Part shown: piece after piece, positions 47,856 through 55,998 of the stretch | Layout of the letters: each line of letters starts with the position of its first letter | How positions within the stretch are numbered: the stretch's first letter is position 1 | Assembly: GCF_000327485.1 (NCBI RefSeq) | Contig: NC_019943.1 | Location: 2,170,001 to 2,234,000, forward strand | Source: Methanoregula formicica SMSP | Lineage (GTDB): Archaea > Halobacteriota > Methanomicrobia > Methanomicrobiales > Methanospirillaceae | DNA length: 64,000 nt | Direction: 5' to 3' | Notes under the pieces: generated by a model | Databases searched by the model: none | The model's input: only the letters and a program-made list of their open reading frames with translations | What the model was told of the DNA's origin: nothing | Translations under genes and position numbers: made by a program

Positions 47856-49814
47856 CTACTTCATCCTGTTCCCGAACACGATCCACTTCACGAATTCTTC
47901 GATTTCCCCCTCGCTGGAAAAATTGCCGTCAATAAAAATATCGCCAGGGTGCGGATTCTCCCGTTCCTGTTTTATCATCGAACCTTCAGGAAGGATCTTG
48001 ATGATTTCAGCTGCGTTTTGTATTCCCATATTACTTGCAAGAATGTGGGGATAGACACGGAACCGCACCTGGTTGGATCCGGATATTGTTGGCTTGAAAA
48101 GCGAGATCATATCAAGCTCTTTCTTGTTCGGATACCCGATCTCATTTTCTGCCCGGTATGTGAACTTGGTCTTCTGATCAATGACGGATTTCCCGAAAAA
48201 AGAGTCCAATTCTTTTCGTAGTTTTGCATAAATCCCATTCGGATTGATACTGCTGATGTTCGTCCTTTCAACTGCGAGGGAACGATTCTGTGACCGGGCA
48301 TTATTTTTTGTAATGATCTCTGAAGGATTCCTTTTCATCGATTGAATTTTCCCCGCAATGTTGGTGAAAATTCGTACTTCAGCAGATCCCTCGGTCAGCG
48401 GGATCGTAATTGCCGGTGTATCGCAGGGCAGGGTTATATCAGGATATCGCGGTTTTTTCCAGACATCTCCTCCGGTCCAGACAATCCCCGTTGGCCAGTC
48501 GGACGGGATTGACCGTCGGAAAAAGATAGAAGTTCCAAAAAGGGGAATCTTCCATTGGCATGATGCCTCGGACCAGCCATTTAATGGGAAGTAATTTTCC
48601 TGACACAGAAATTCTCCTTTGGGACGGAACCGGTGAATCAGATTTACTCCAATGTCGGCGTCAGGTTTCGGATATTTCCGGGGCTCGTGCCATGGGCCAT
48701 AAACATCATAGCAGACGAAGGGGAAAAACCTGACCCCATTTAGCTCAAAGATACGGGGTTTGCCGAGTTCGCCGTCATGGTGATTTTTAGCAAGTATGAT
48801 ACTGTTCCTTTCGGTATCATCAGACGGGTAAAACTTTCTGCAGATGGAAATTATTCCGGTCCTGTCGATGGTGATTGCTATCTGATCCTGATCGTATGCA
48901 TCTTCAGCGACAGGTCGGTCGAAGAATCCATCAACCCCGATGCAGACTTTGATATTTCGGCTTGTTCCGGAGAGGACTTCCTTCACGCATCGTTCAATCT
49001 CCGGATACATTGTATCTGCCCTCTCGTGTTGTGTATGAACCCAACCACCGGGAAAGAGGACCACTCCGTCCCCCGATGTTTTATCGATCGTTGAACGGAG
49101 AATTTGGTCCAGCTCAGCTATTCGTATCGGGTTATTGCCGGGATCTTTTTCATCAGCAATTTTCAAATTTGATTTCAGAATAACCGTCGCAATCCAGTCT
49201 TGTCTCGGCATTTTGAGAGATATGCCATTCATACTCGTATCTCCGGCCGTGTTTTGGGCTTCAATCAGATTCTGAAATTTTTGAATGTCATTTGCATTAT
49301 TTACGTCAAGACTGCACCATGCCATATCCCTCGCGAATAACCGGACCGTTGGACAGAACCCGTTCGCTTCCGGAATAAAATCCCTCAAAGTATCATACCA
49401 TGCGCGCTGCTCATCACGAAAGGGAGGATCGTTGTCGCATGCACGGATTTCATCGCAATGCCTCACCCAGGTGCTGCGCGAGAATCCGAGATTAATATCG
49501 GAGGGATACTGAGAGAGAGCAATCTTCCGCGGTTCGGTGAAATGCTGCGATTCGTCGAACTCAACAATCATTTTCTGTTCAGGCAGGAAAAAATCAACAT
49601 CGACATATGCCGCCCTGACAAACTTGGAAAAACCGCGATGGTTCTGCAGGGCAGAGTAGATGTCGTTCAGAACAGAATACCTCGGATGTTCCCGCAACTC
49701 TTCTGGTCGCGTCCCGAGTTGTATCCGGTAATTGGGAATGACCGTCCCATAGATTTTTTCAAGAAGTTGCCGGACCCTTACCTTGCATTCCCTGCATCGC
49801 TCATTGTGGGACAT
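47856..49814 (-). CDS. PD-(D/E)XK-like nuclease fused to a nitrilase-like domain
   Basis: The protein has 652 residues. The N-terminus has CRECK and then VDVDFFLPEQKMIVEFDESQ followed by HF (about residues 71-92). The Asp-(10)-Glu-x-Asp pattern with Gln-His is that of DUF559/Vsr-like endonuclease folds. Residues about 205-420 match the carbon-nitrogen hydrolase layout: VVLFPGGWVH (254; Gly256 where nitrilases have the catalytic Glu), ICRKFYP (Lys327) and FFPFVCYDVYG (Cys368). The spacings of about 71 and 41 residues are family-like. A further C-terminal part (about 490-652) is unassigned. ATG 49814 has GGAAG upstream and overlaps the preceding stop by 14 bases. Cassette context suggests defence, as an inference. 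Confidence 0.72.
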   Translation of the reverse strand: MSHNERCRECKVRVRQLLEKIYGTVIPNYRIQLGTRPEELREHPRYSVLNDIYSALQNHRGFSKFVRAAYVDVDFFLPEQKMIVEFDESQHFTEPRKIALSQYPSDINLGFSRSTWVRHCDEIRACDNDPPFRDEQRAWYDTLRDFIPEANGFCPTVRLFARDMAWCSLDVNNANDIQKFQNLIEAQNTAGDTSMNGISLKMPRQDWIATVILKSNLKIADEKDPGNNPIRIAELDQILRSTIDKTSGDGVVLFPGGWVHTQHERADTMYPEIERCVKEVLSGTSRNIKVCIGVDGFFDRPVAEDAYDQDQIAITIDRTGIISICRKFYPSDDTERNSIILAKNHHDGELGKPRIFELNGVRFFPFVCYDVYGPWHEPRKYPKPDADIGVNLIHRFRPKGEFLCQENYFPLNGWSEASCQWKIPLFGTSIFFRRSIPSDWPTGIVWTGGDVWKKPRYPDITLPCDTPAITIPLTEGSAEVRIFTNIAGKIQSMKRNPSEIITKNNARSQNRSLAVERTNISSINPNGIYAKLRKELDSFFGKSVIDQKTKFTYRAENEIGYPNKKELDMISLFKPTISGSNQVRFRVYPHILASNMGIQNAAEIIKILPEGSMIKQERENPHPGDIFIDGNFSSEGEIEEFVKWIVFGNRMK

Positions 49815-50229
49815 CAGGCACTTCCGCAATATTGTTCATCCAACGTATAAACGAAAAATTTTCCATTTTCAACAAATCCCGAGGAAAATTTTTTTTACGA
49901 ATGTTCAGTTCTTGCATTAGGAAGGCATTAACTTCCTTTTTTCGATATGACCGGCTTGAAATGCAGGTAAGATCCCGGACATCATGAAATCCATAATCGA
50001 TGCACCACGGGCGGGCAAGTTTGAGATCAATGTTTTCCCCGGAATAGCCTTTCACATACGAATAGACAATCGCTGATAACTGAAGGACTTCACTCTGACA
50101 AAATCCCTCAAAGACTCTAACATCTGATAGTTCTGAAAGTGAAATGTGCTGAGCGATATAACGGCCTTGAATGTCCTTTACGTTTTTCAGCAGGATCTTC
50201 TTTTGAAGACCCCATTTGGTTTTGAACAC
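49801..50229 (-). CDS. Small beta-rich protein opening the island cassette (start uncertain)
   Basis: From GTG 50229 the frame encodes 142 residues. Coding-like sequence begins earlier, at about 50265 (ATFTGTFIRFG), but no ATG, GTG or TTG lies there in frame, although GGAAGGAG sits just upstream. A non-standard start or an indel is therefore likely. The pattern TFTGTFIRFG, QKKILLKNVKDIQGRYIAQH and IVYSYVKGYSGENIDLKLAR resembles a small OB-like domain common in mobile accessory genes, from memory only. It overlaps the nuclease/nitrilase gene by 14 bases, so it is coupled to it. The longer open frame to 51267 beyond 50270 is antisense noise. Confidence 0.6.
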   Translation of the reverse strand: MFKTKWGLQKKILLKNVKDIQGRYIAQHISLSELSDVRVFEGFCQSEVLQLSAIVYSYVKGYSGENIDLKLARPWCIDYGFHDVRDLTCISSRSYRKKEVNAFLMQELNIRKKNFPRDLLKMENFSFIRWMNNIAEVPDVPQ

Positions 50230-50272
50230 ACCGAATCGAATGAATGTTCCGGTAAATGTTGCTCTCCTTCCC

Positions 50273-50497
50273 TCACCTCCCCCCAAACCGGAAGATCGTG
50301 ATCCCGAAGAACCGCTCGAAGAAGTATAAAACCCCGAAAAAGAAGACCGCATAAATAACAAAGCCGACGATGAACCCGAAGATCCCGGAAAGGCCAAGAG
50401 CGGCGAGCAGAATATTCGAAAGGGTATTGGAAACAAGGATGGCGCAGAGAAGGACGAGCACGAAGGTGACGATGCGCCGGGCTGAGGAGAGATCCAT
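50273..50497 (-). CDS. Small two- or three-helix membrane protein
   Basis: The protein has 74 residues. Helices lie at about 8-28 (VTFVLVLLCAILVSNTL) and 33-62 (LGLSGIFGFIVGFVIYAVFFFG), and the protein ends in an amphipathic stretch (ERFFGITIFRFGG). GC-rich codon use matches the core genome rather than the island. Its stop lies just upstream of the first cassette gene, so transcription could read through. No family recognised. Confidence 0.6.
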   Translation of the reverse strand: MDLSSARRIVTFVLVLLCAILVSNTLSNILLAALGLSGIFGFIVGFVIYAVFFFGVLYFFERFFGITIFRFGGR

Positions 50498-50628
50498 AGA
50501 AGTACTCCGGTGCGCGGAAATATAAACGCTTCAGGAGTGATGCTGGAATATTTCCCTCCGGTTTTTTCCCGGTACCTCACCATTATAAGTGGCTTTACGT
50601 AATAACTCCATAAACGGAAGCGAATCTC

Positions 50629-51936
50629 ATGGAAGCCAGAAGCGAACGAAGGGACGGGATCCTTGTTTTTTTTGTCAACGGGAGACTCGATGCTCACGGG
50701 GCCCGGCAGCTCGATGAGTGGGCGCGGGAAGAACTCAATGACGATGACAAGGAACTGGTGATCGATCTCTCGGGATCGGCCTACCTGAGCAGCGGCGGCA
50801 TACGGACATTCAACGGGCTGAAACGCGAGCTGAAGCGGAGGAACGGCCAGTTCGCGCTTGCAGCGGTCGGAGAGTATCCTTACAAGGTGCTGGAGATGGC
50901 CGGCTTCACCACGGTCTTTACCCTGTACCCGACAACCGAAGAGGCAGTCAATGACATCCGCAAAAAACGGAAAAACCCGTCGCTCTTCAACGAGATCTTC
51001 TACAAGAAGATCATCGAGGGCAATGTCAGCCTGACCATCGAACCCGGGTGGATGACCAAGAACCCGGTCCTCCGCGTCACAGGCGATCTCGACAAGGTGC
51101 TCCATGCAACCATCACCGAGCCGGACGTGAAGGTGAAGAAGTTCTCGGAGGTGACGTACTCGCTGGGCCTTGGTGCGCTCGGCGCCGATGTCAAAGACGC
51201 GATCCCGCTTCTGGGCGAGATGATCACGCTCTATGGCTCGATGGTCTGGCTCCCCACCGATGGCCACAGCACGCCCGATTTCCTGACGCCGGGGACGGCA
51301 ACCGGGGGAGACCTGCCGGTCTACACCGGGTACAATATCACGCTGGACGGCCCGTTCAACGAATACCTCACCCTTGACGCTGCTGATCCCAGGGGCGTTT
51401 CGGTTGCCGACACCTACCGCGTCATCTTCTCATCGGCAAAAGAGCGGGTGAAGACCTACCGGGGCGTTGTTGCCGTGACCATGTGGGGCGTCCTCTCGGG
51501 ATTCGCCAGTTCCGGGCTGAAAAAGGCGCCGGTTGCCGGGTCGCTCCCGAAGGGCGAGTCTATCCTCTCTCCTTCGCGGGCCCATGAATGGATGGCATCG
51601 GACGCCGGGACCTCGTACCAGGGCGACACGCTCGTCAGTTTCGGCGTGGGGATCGATCTCACCGCCGATCTCTCGTCGTTCCGCCCGGAGGCGCTCGACG
51701 CACTCTATTATGCAAACCCCCTGAACACGGGTGCAGGAAAAGAGATGTACCTCCACAACCACGGCGTGGTCTTCCGGAACATCCCCTATGACGCGACCCT
51801 TGACCTGAATACGCAGGTAAAAAAGATTGTAACCGATGGCGAGTTCGTGGATATGCGCCACCTTCTCGATACGACGCGGCTCCGGAAGGCGAAGATCGGG
51901 ATCGCCTACATCCAGGACATTGCCCGGGAGCCCTGA
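50629..51936 (+). CDS. STAS domain fused to a large uncharacterised C-terminal domain
   Basis: The protein has 435 residues. The N-terminal STAS domain (about 1-105) contains LVIDLSGSAYLSSGGIRTFN with the phosphorylatable Ser and LEMAGFTTVFTLYP. The C-terminal 320 residues are beta-rich with conserved-looking motifs (YSLGLGALGADVKDAIPLLG, TGYNITLDGPFNEYLTLD, YLHNHGVVFRNIPYDA). The size and a His-rich turn hint at an enzyme or sensor, but I recognise no family. It is convergent with the RsbW-like kinase/phosphatase pair at 51953-53760, so it is plausibly a target of that switch. Confidence 0.8.
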   Translation: MEARSERRDGILVFFVNGRLDAHGARQLDEWAREELNDDDKELVIDLSGSAYLSSGGIRTFNGLKRELKRRNGQFALAAVGEYPYKVLEMAGFTTVFTLYPTTEEAVNDIRKKRKNPSLFNEIFYKKIIEGNVSLTIEPGWMTKNPVLRVTGDLDKVLHATITEPDVKVKKFSEVTYSLGLGALGADVKDAIPLLGEMITLYGSMVWLPTDGHSTPDFLTPGTATGGDLPVYTGYNITLDGPFNEYLTLDAADPRGVSVADTYRVIFSSAKERVKTYRGVVAVTMWGVLSGFASSGLKKAPVAGSLPKGESILSPSRAHEWMASDAGTSYQGDTLVSFGVGIDLTADLSSFRPEALDALYYANPLNTGAGKEMYLHNHGVVFRNIPYDATLDLNTQVKKIVTDGEFVDMRHLLDTTRLRKAKIGIAYIQDIAREP

Positions 51937-51952
51937 AAGCGCAGGAAGCGGC

Positions 51953-52378
51953 TTATCCCGATCTCTTTTTCTTCAGGATGAGGACGTTTTTGTTGTCTTC
52001 ATACCGGTACCGGATATCGTCCATGACCTGGCGGGTCAGGAAGATCCCAAGACCGCCGATCTTCCGGTCGTCGATACTGGCAGAGATATCCGGTTCGGGA
52101 AGGGAGAGCGGGTCGAAGGGTTCAGCGCTGTCCTCGACCCGGATCTCCATGGCAGACTCGTCCGCATGGTAGGACAGGGATACAAGGATCTCCCCCCCGG
52201 CCTCCCCGTACCCGTGCATGATGACATTGGTCACCACTTCCTCTACGGCAAGCTGCGTATCGAGGATGTCCTCGTCCGGAAACTGATGGCCCTGCATGAC
52301 CGATTCGATCAGGTCCGAGACCCGGGGTATCTCGTTGATGTCGGATCTGATTGACAGTGCAGCCGGCCGTTCACTCAT
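51953..52378 (-). CDS. Anti-sigma-factor-type serine kinase (RsbW-like HATPase)
   Basis: The protein has 141 residues and is a single GHKL ATPase. The N-box is QLAVEEVVTNVIMHGYGEAG (about 43-62), the G1 region lies in MEIRVEDSAEPFDPLSLP and the G2-like motif is IGGLGIFLTRQVMDDIRYRY. Such kinases phosphorylate STAS antagonists and bind partners. Archaea lack classic sigma factors, so the output must differ. It lies two bases downstream of the phosphatase stop-start junction (52378/52381) and is cotranscribed with it. Confidence 0.9.
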   Translation of the reverse strand: MSERPAALSIRSDINEIPRVSDLIESVMQGHQFPDEDILDTQLAVEEVVTNVIMHGYGEAGGEILVSLSYHADESAMEIRVEDSAEPFDPLSLPEPDISASIDDRKIGGLGIFLTRQVMDDIRYRYEDNKNVLILKKKRSG

Positions 52379-52380
52379 GG

Positions 52381-53760
52381 TTATTCCGTCCTGATAATCA
52401 TCAGCGTGATGTCGTCTGACTGGGGATGGTCTCCGCAGAATGCCTTGACCTCACCAAGGATCTTGGCCATCATCGTTTTTGAATCCATCCCCTGAGACCG
52501 GGCAATAACGTCGCGCAGCCGCGTTTCCCCGAACATCTCCTGCCGGTTGTTCTCTGCTTCGGTGATGCCATCGGTGTACATGACAAGGATATCCCCCTTC
52601 TCAAGGGTCTTTTTTCCCGCAAAGTACTCCGCTTCCTTCAGGGCCCCTATTGCCATGCCCGTCGCTTCGAGTTCTTCAAACGAGCCATCGGCATGGTACA
52701 GGAGTGGGGGATTGTGACCGGCGTTCACGTAGGTCAGGACCCGGTTCTCTGCATTGAGCGTTGCGTAAAAGAGGGTGACGAACATGCCGGATTTGGAGTC
52801 CGCAGAGATGATCGAGTTCGCCGTGTTGATGGCCTCGGCCGGCTGATCCGGGTACCACGAGGCATTGACCCGGACAACGATCCGTGACAGGGCCATGAAG
52901 AGCGCGGCCGGGATCCCTTTTCCGGACACATCGGCAATCATCAGTCCGAGCCGGTGCTGCGAGATCGGGATCACCTCCAGCGGGATGACATCGAAAAAGT
53001 CCCCCCCCACTTCCTTTGCCATTACGTTCCGCCCCGCAATGTCGAATCCTTCGAGCGGGATCATCGTTTCGGGAAGGAAACTCTGCTGGATCTCGGCTGC
53101 GATCGATAGCTCGGTGTCCTTTCTCTGGATCTCCTTGATCAGGGTGTCGCGCTCTCTTTGCATCCGCCGCTCGTTCTGGAGGTTCCCGATGATGAAGGCA
53201 AAGACAAACATCCCCGCGGCATTGGCCGCGATCATGGGGATCGAGACCAGTTCCACGACAGACAAGGCCTTTTCAAAGGGACTGCAGATGGCAAGCGTCA
53301 TGAGCATGTGGAGCGTTTCCATGGCAATGGCAAAGATGACGGCGATCGTGATCCCGGCAAACTTCCGCTTCCGGGCAAGCCAGATAAGACCCCCGAAGAG
53401 ACCGGCAAGGACGGTGGCAAGGGAGCAGGAATAGACGGTAAATCCCCCGACTGACAGGCGGTGGATTGCTCCGATCAGGCCGGCACCGAGCCCGATCACG
53501 GGGCCTCCCAGCAGGCCGGCGAGCATCGGGCCGAGATCGCGGACATTGATGAATGCCCCGTTCACTTCGAACCCTGCCACCGTGCCATAGACCGAGAGCG
53601 CCCCAAAGAAAATGATGAGGATTGCCTGTACTTTGACAGAGGGCCTGCCCTCAAGAACCTCGGGAAAGAACCGGCTCCTGGTAAGCAGGTAGGCGGCAAC
53701 GATGATGACGCACATCAGCTGAAGAAGGACGATGAGGGATGAGAGGATGGTTGTTGCCAT
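52381..53760 (-). CDS. SpoIIE-type PP2C phosphatase with 5TM LytS-like membrane domain
   Basis: The protein has 459 residues. The N-terminal part (about 1-200) has five or six helices with the 5TMR-LYT signature NVRDLGPMLAGLLGGPVIGL and GLIGAIHRLSVGG. A short coiled coil (LQNERRMQRERDTLIKEIQ) leads to the phosphatase (about 235-455) with metal-binding Asp in VGGDFFDVIPL, MIADVSGKGIPAALFMAL and DDITLMIIRTE. It should dephosphorylate the STAS antagonists in response to a membrane signal. Its gene is upstream of the kinase and divergent from the STAS gene at 53885, across 124 bases. Confidence 0.92.
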   Translation of the reverse strand: MATTILSSLIVLLQLMCVIIVAAYLLTRSRFFPEVLEGRPSVKVQAILIIFFGALSVYGTVAGFEVNGAFINVRDLGPMLAGLLGGPVIGLGAGLIGAIHRLSVGGFTVYSCSLATVLAGLFGGLIWLARKRKFAGITIAVIFAIAMETLHMLMTLAICSPFEKALSVVELVSIPMIAANAAGMFVFAFIIGNLQNERRMQRERDTLIKEIQRKDTELSIAAEIQQSFLPETMIPLEGFDIAGRNVMAKEVGGDFFDVIPLEVIPISQHRLGLMIADVSGKGIPAALFMALSRIVVRVNASWYPDQPAEAINTANSIISADSKSGMFVTLFYATLNAENRVLTYVNAGHNPPLLYHADGSFEELEATGMAIGALKEAEYFAGKKTLEKGDILVMYTDGITEAENNRQEMFGETRLRDVIARSQGMDSKTMMAKILGEVKAFCGDHPQSDDITLMIIRTE

Positions 53761-53884
53761 GAATTATCATTACCCATGTGCCCCGGTTCTTCATAAGCCT
53801 GCTTGCACATTGCAAAGGAGATAGGATTATCATTTTCCAGCGCCGACATAACAAAAGAATTCAGGATACTTTTGGGGAACAAAT

Positions 53885-54217
53885 ATGGAAATAAAAACTA
53901 CCAGTAAGGACAATGCAACCACCCTTTCCCTTAACGGCAGGATAGACACTGCCACTGCACCGGAACTGGAACAGGCAATCAACAAGGTTATCGATGGCGG
54001 CCAGCGGAAGGTCCTGCTGGACTTTGCCGGTGTCACCTATATCAGCAGCGGCGGCCTCCGTGTGCTCCTTGCCACAGCAAAGAAACTGAAAAACCCCGGG
54101 GACAAATTCGGGATCTGCGCCCTCACTCCCGAGGTCCTGAAGATCCTCAAGCTTGCAGGGTTCACCTCAATCTTTTCTATCTACGCATCTGAGGGAGAGA
54201 CCCTTGCCGGCTGGTAA
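53885..54217 (+). CDS. STAS-domain anti-sigma factor antagonist-like protein
   Basis: The protein has 110 residues and is a single STAS domain: LSLNGRIDTATAPELEQAIN, then VLLDFAGVTYISSGGLRVLL with the phosphorylatable Ser (about residue 57), then LKLAGFTSIFSIY. It belongs with the divergent phosphatase/kinase pair, and the following MBL/kinase-like fusion gene overlaps its end. The last residues read ASEGETLAGW before TAA-type stop at 54215-54217. Confidence 0.93.
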   Translation: MEIKTTSKDNATTLSLNGRIDTATAPELEQAINKVIDGGQRKVLLDFAGVTYISSGGLRVLLATAKKLKNPGDKFGICALTPEVLKILKLAGFTSIFSIYASEGETLAGW

Positions 54218-55952
54218 CGACCAGCTGGTTTCTCTTGAATGGCAGCCCCTGCCCGGAGCAGGCGGGGCAACAATTTTTCCACTTATCCGGAAGATCGACA
54301 CTGTATCCTCCAACTCGTATCTCATCCAGACACCGGATGCCATCATCCTGATCGATCCCGGCGGCCTTCCCGTGCAGGCAGAACAGCTCATGCAGGTGGT
54401 GACGGAGTGCCGGGCCGAAAAGGAGCGCCCGTTTTTCATCCTTCTGACGCATGCCCATGTCGATCACTTCATCGCGATCCAGAACACGCCGGCACTCGCA
54501 GTTGCCGGGGCAGCGGTGCTCATGGTGCAGGAGGAAGGCGCCGCCTGCCTCGAACGCGGTGATGCGGCGATGACGCAGGCCGCGATGTTCAATACAACAA
54601 TAGTCCCGATAAAGGCCGGGTTCCAGCTCGTCACCAGCGACCGCAGGGAACATCCCGGGGAGCCCGTTGAGCTCTGTTTCTCGAATGGCGCGCTGGCTAC
54701 GGTGACGGCATTCCCTGCAGGTGCAACGTCCATGAGCCTCAACCGGGAAACCATCGTGTTCGGGCCTGACAGCCCCCCGCTTGAGGTCTTCCATACTCCC
54801 GGCCACAGCAGGGACAGCATCTGTATCCACATGGGCGAACTGCTCTTCATTGGCGACCTTCTCTTTGCGGCAAACCCGGGGATTGCCGGTCTGGTCGGGT
54901 GGTCGCAGGAGGACCTCATCCGGTCTCTTGACGGGATTGGCCCCCTGCTGGAAACCAAGGAGATCTCGCTCCTCTGTCCGGGCCACGGGCGCCTTATCCC
55001 CGTTGCCGATGCACAAAAGATGCTCGCGCTCGTGAAGCGGGACGCCGCCACCCTTGCCGATATTGCTGAATTCAACCCGGACCGCGCCGCAGAGATTGCC
55101 ACCTATGCCGAAGACATCATGGAGCAGGTGAACCAGCTCTTCACGGTCATGGCAGGCCGGCTCTATTATGTCTCGTATGTGCTCGATGAGCTGGAGGAGT
55201 CAGGAACGGCAGAGGAACTCGGCACCCTTATCAACGGCGATGACATCGATGAACTCCTTGATGCGTTCCGGACATTCTCCGAAGAGCACCATAAGAAAAA
55301 AGGTGTCTCGGTCCACCTGGCCCTCAAAGCCGGGCAGGTGATCGGCAAGCTGCAGCGGACGTTCAGGACTGACGAACTGGCACATATCATCGACCCTGGC
55401 ATTGTCCGCCGCACGGAACGACTCCTCGCGGACTATATCACCATCTTCCGCGGGTTCACGCCCCCGCGCGAGGTCACTGTCGTGGACCTGTCATCACTCA
55501 TCGGGGCCCTTGTCGGGGGCCTGACCATTCCCCCCCTTTCCAGCGATGCGGTGTTCTCCTCCGCAGATGATGAGAAGGCATTTGCCCGTGTCCTGCTCTC
55601 GAACATCGGGACCCGGCCCCTTCTTGAGGAAGTGAACGTGGGGATTGACAACGCCCCGGATCCGCTGTTCGTTACCATTGACCGCGAAAATTTTACCGAT
55701 CTCCTGACCTATATTCTCGAAGACCTCGTGGGAAAAGGGTCCCCTGCCATCCGGATAGCGATATGCGACAGCGGGAGTTATGCAACAGTCGCTATCTCCG
55801 GCACCACCCCGTCATCTTCAGCGGGGTGCGAGTCACGGAAAACGGACCGGTTCCTCGCCGGGCTCTGTGAACGGGCCGGTGCCTCACTCGCGGTAAGTCA
55901 CGGGGAGGACACGCGGAACACCTACACGATCCAGGCAAACAGGGTTGTATAA
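54204..55952 (+). CDS. Metallo-beta-lactamase domain fused to a histidine-kinase-like region
   Basis: The protein has 582 residues. The MBL domain (about 30-275) has FILLTHAHVDHFIAIQN (HxHxDH), VFHTPGHSRDSI, LLFIGDLLFAANPG and LLCPGHGRLIP, all ligands present. After a helical linker (about 290-430; EDIMEQVNQLFTVMAG, TERLLADYITIFRGF) comes a degenerate HATPase-like end (DRENFTDLLTYILEDLVGKG, then IRIAICDSGSYATVAISG). This lacks clear G-boxes and so may not bind ATP. The start is uncertain: TTG 54204, with GAGGGAGAG just upstream, overlaps the STAS gene by 14 bases. Context ties it to the partner-switch cluster. Confidence 0.75.
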   Translation: MPAGNDQLVSLEWQPLPGAGGATIFPLIRKIDTVSSNSYLIQTPDAIILIDPGGLPVQAEQLMQVVTECRAEKERPFFILLTHAHVDHFIAIQNTPALAVAGAAVLMVQEEGAACLERGDAAMTQAAMFNTTIVPIKAGFQLVTSDRREHPGEPVELCFSNGALATVTAFPAGATSMSLNRETIVFGPDSPPLEVFHTPGHSRDSICIHMGELLFIGDLLFAANPGIAGLVGWSQEDLIRSLDGIGPLLETKEISLLCPGHGRLIPVADAQKMLALVKRDAATLADIAEFNPDRAAEIATYAEDIMEQVNQLFTVMAGRLYYVSYVLDELEESGTAEELGTLINGDDIDELLDAFRTFSEEHHKKKGVSVHLALKAGQVIGKLQRTFRTDELAHIIDPGIVRRTERLLADYITIFRGFTPPREVTVVDLSSLIGALVGGLTIPPLSSDAVFSSADDEKAFARVLLSNIGTRPLLEEVNVGIDNAPDPLFVTIDRENFTDLLTYILEDLVGKGSPAIRIAICDSGSYATVAISGTTPSSSAGCESRKTDRFLAGLCERAGASLAVSHGEDTRNTYTIQANRVV

Positions 55953-55998
55953 TCCGGAAGACCGGCTCACGGGAAAAACCAAGGGAACCTGCCTGAAC

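Noticed and set aside
50270-51267. N-terminal 330 codons of a long minus-strand frame ending at 49801
   Set aside because: Lies opposite the STAS fusion gene and the small membrane protein gene; no coding pattern until about 50265.
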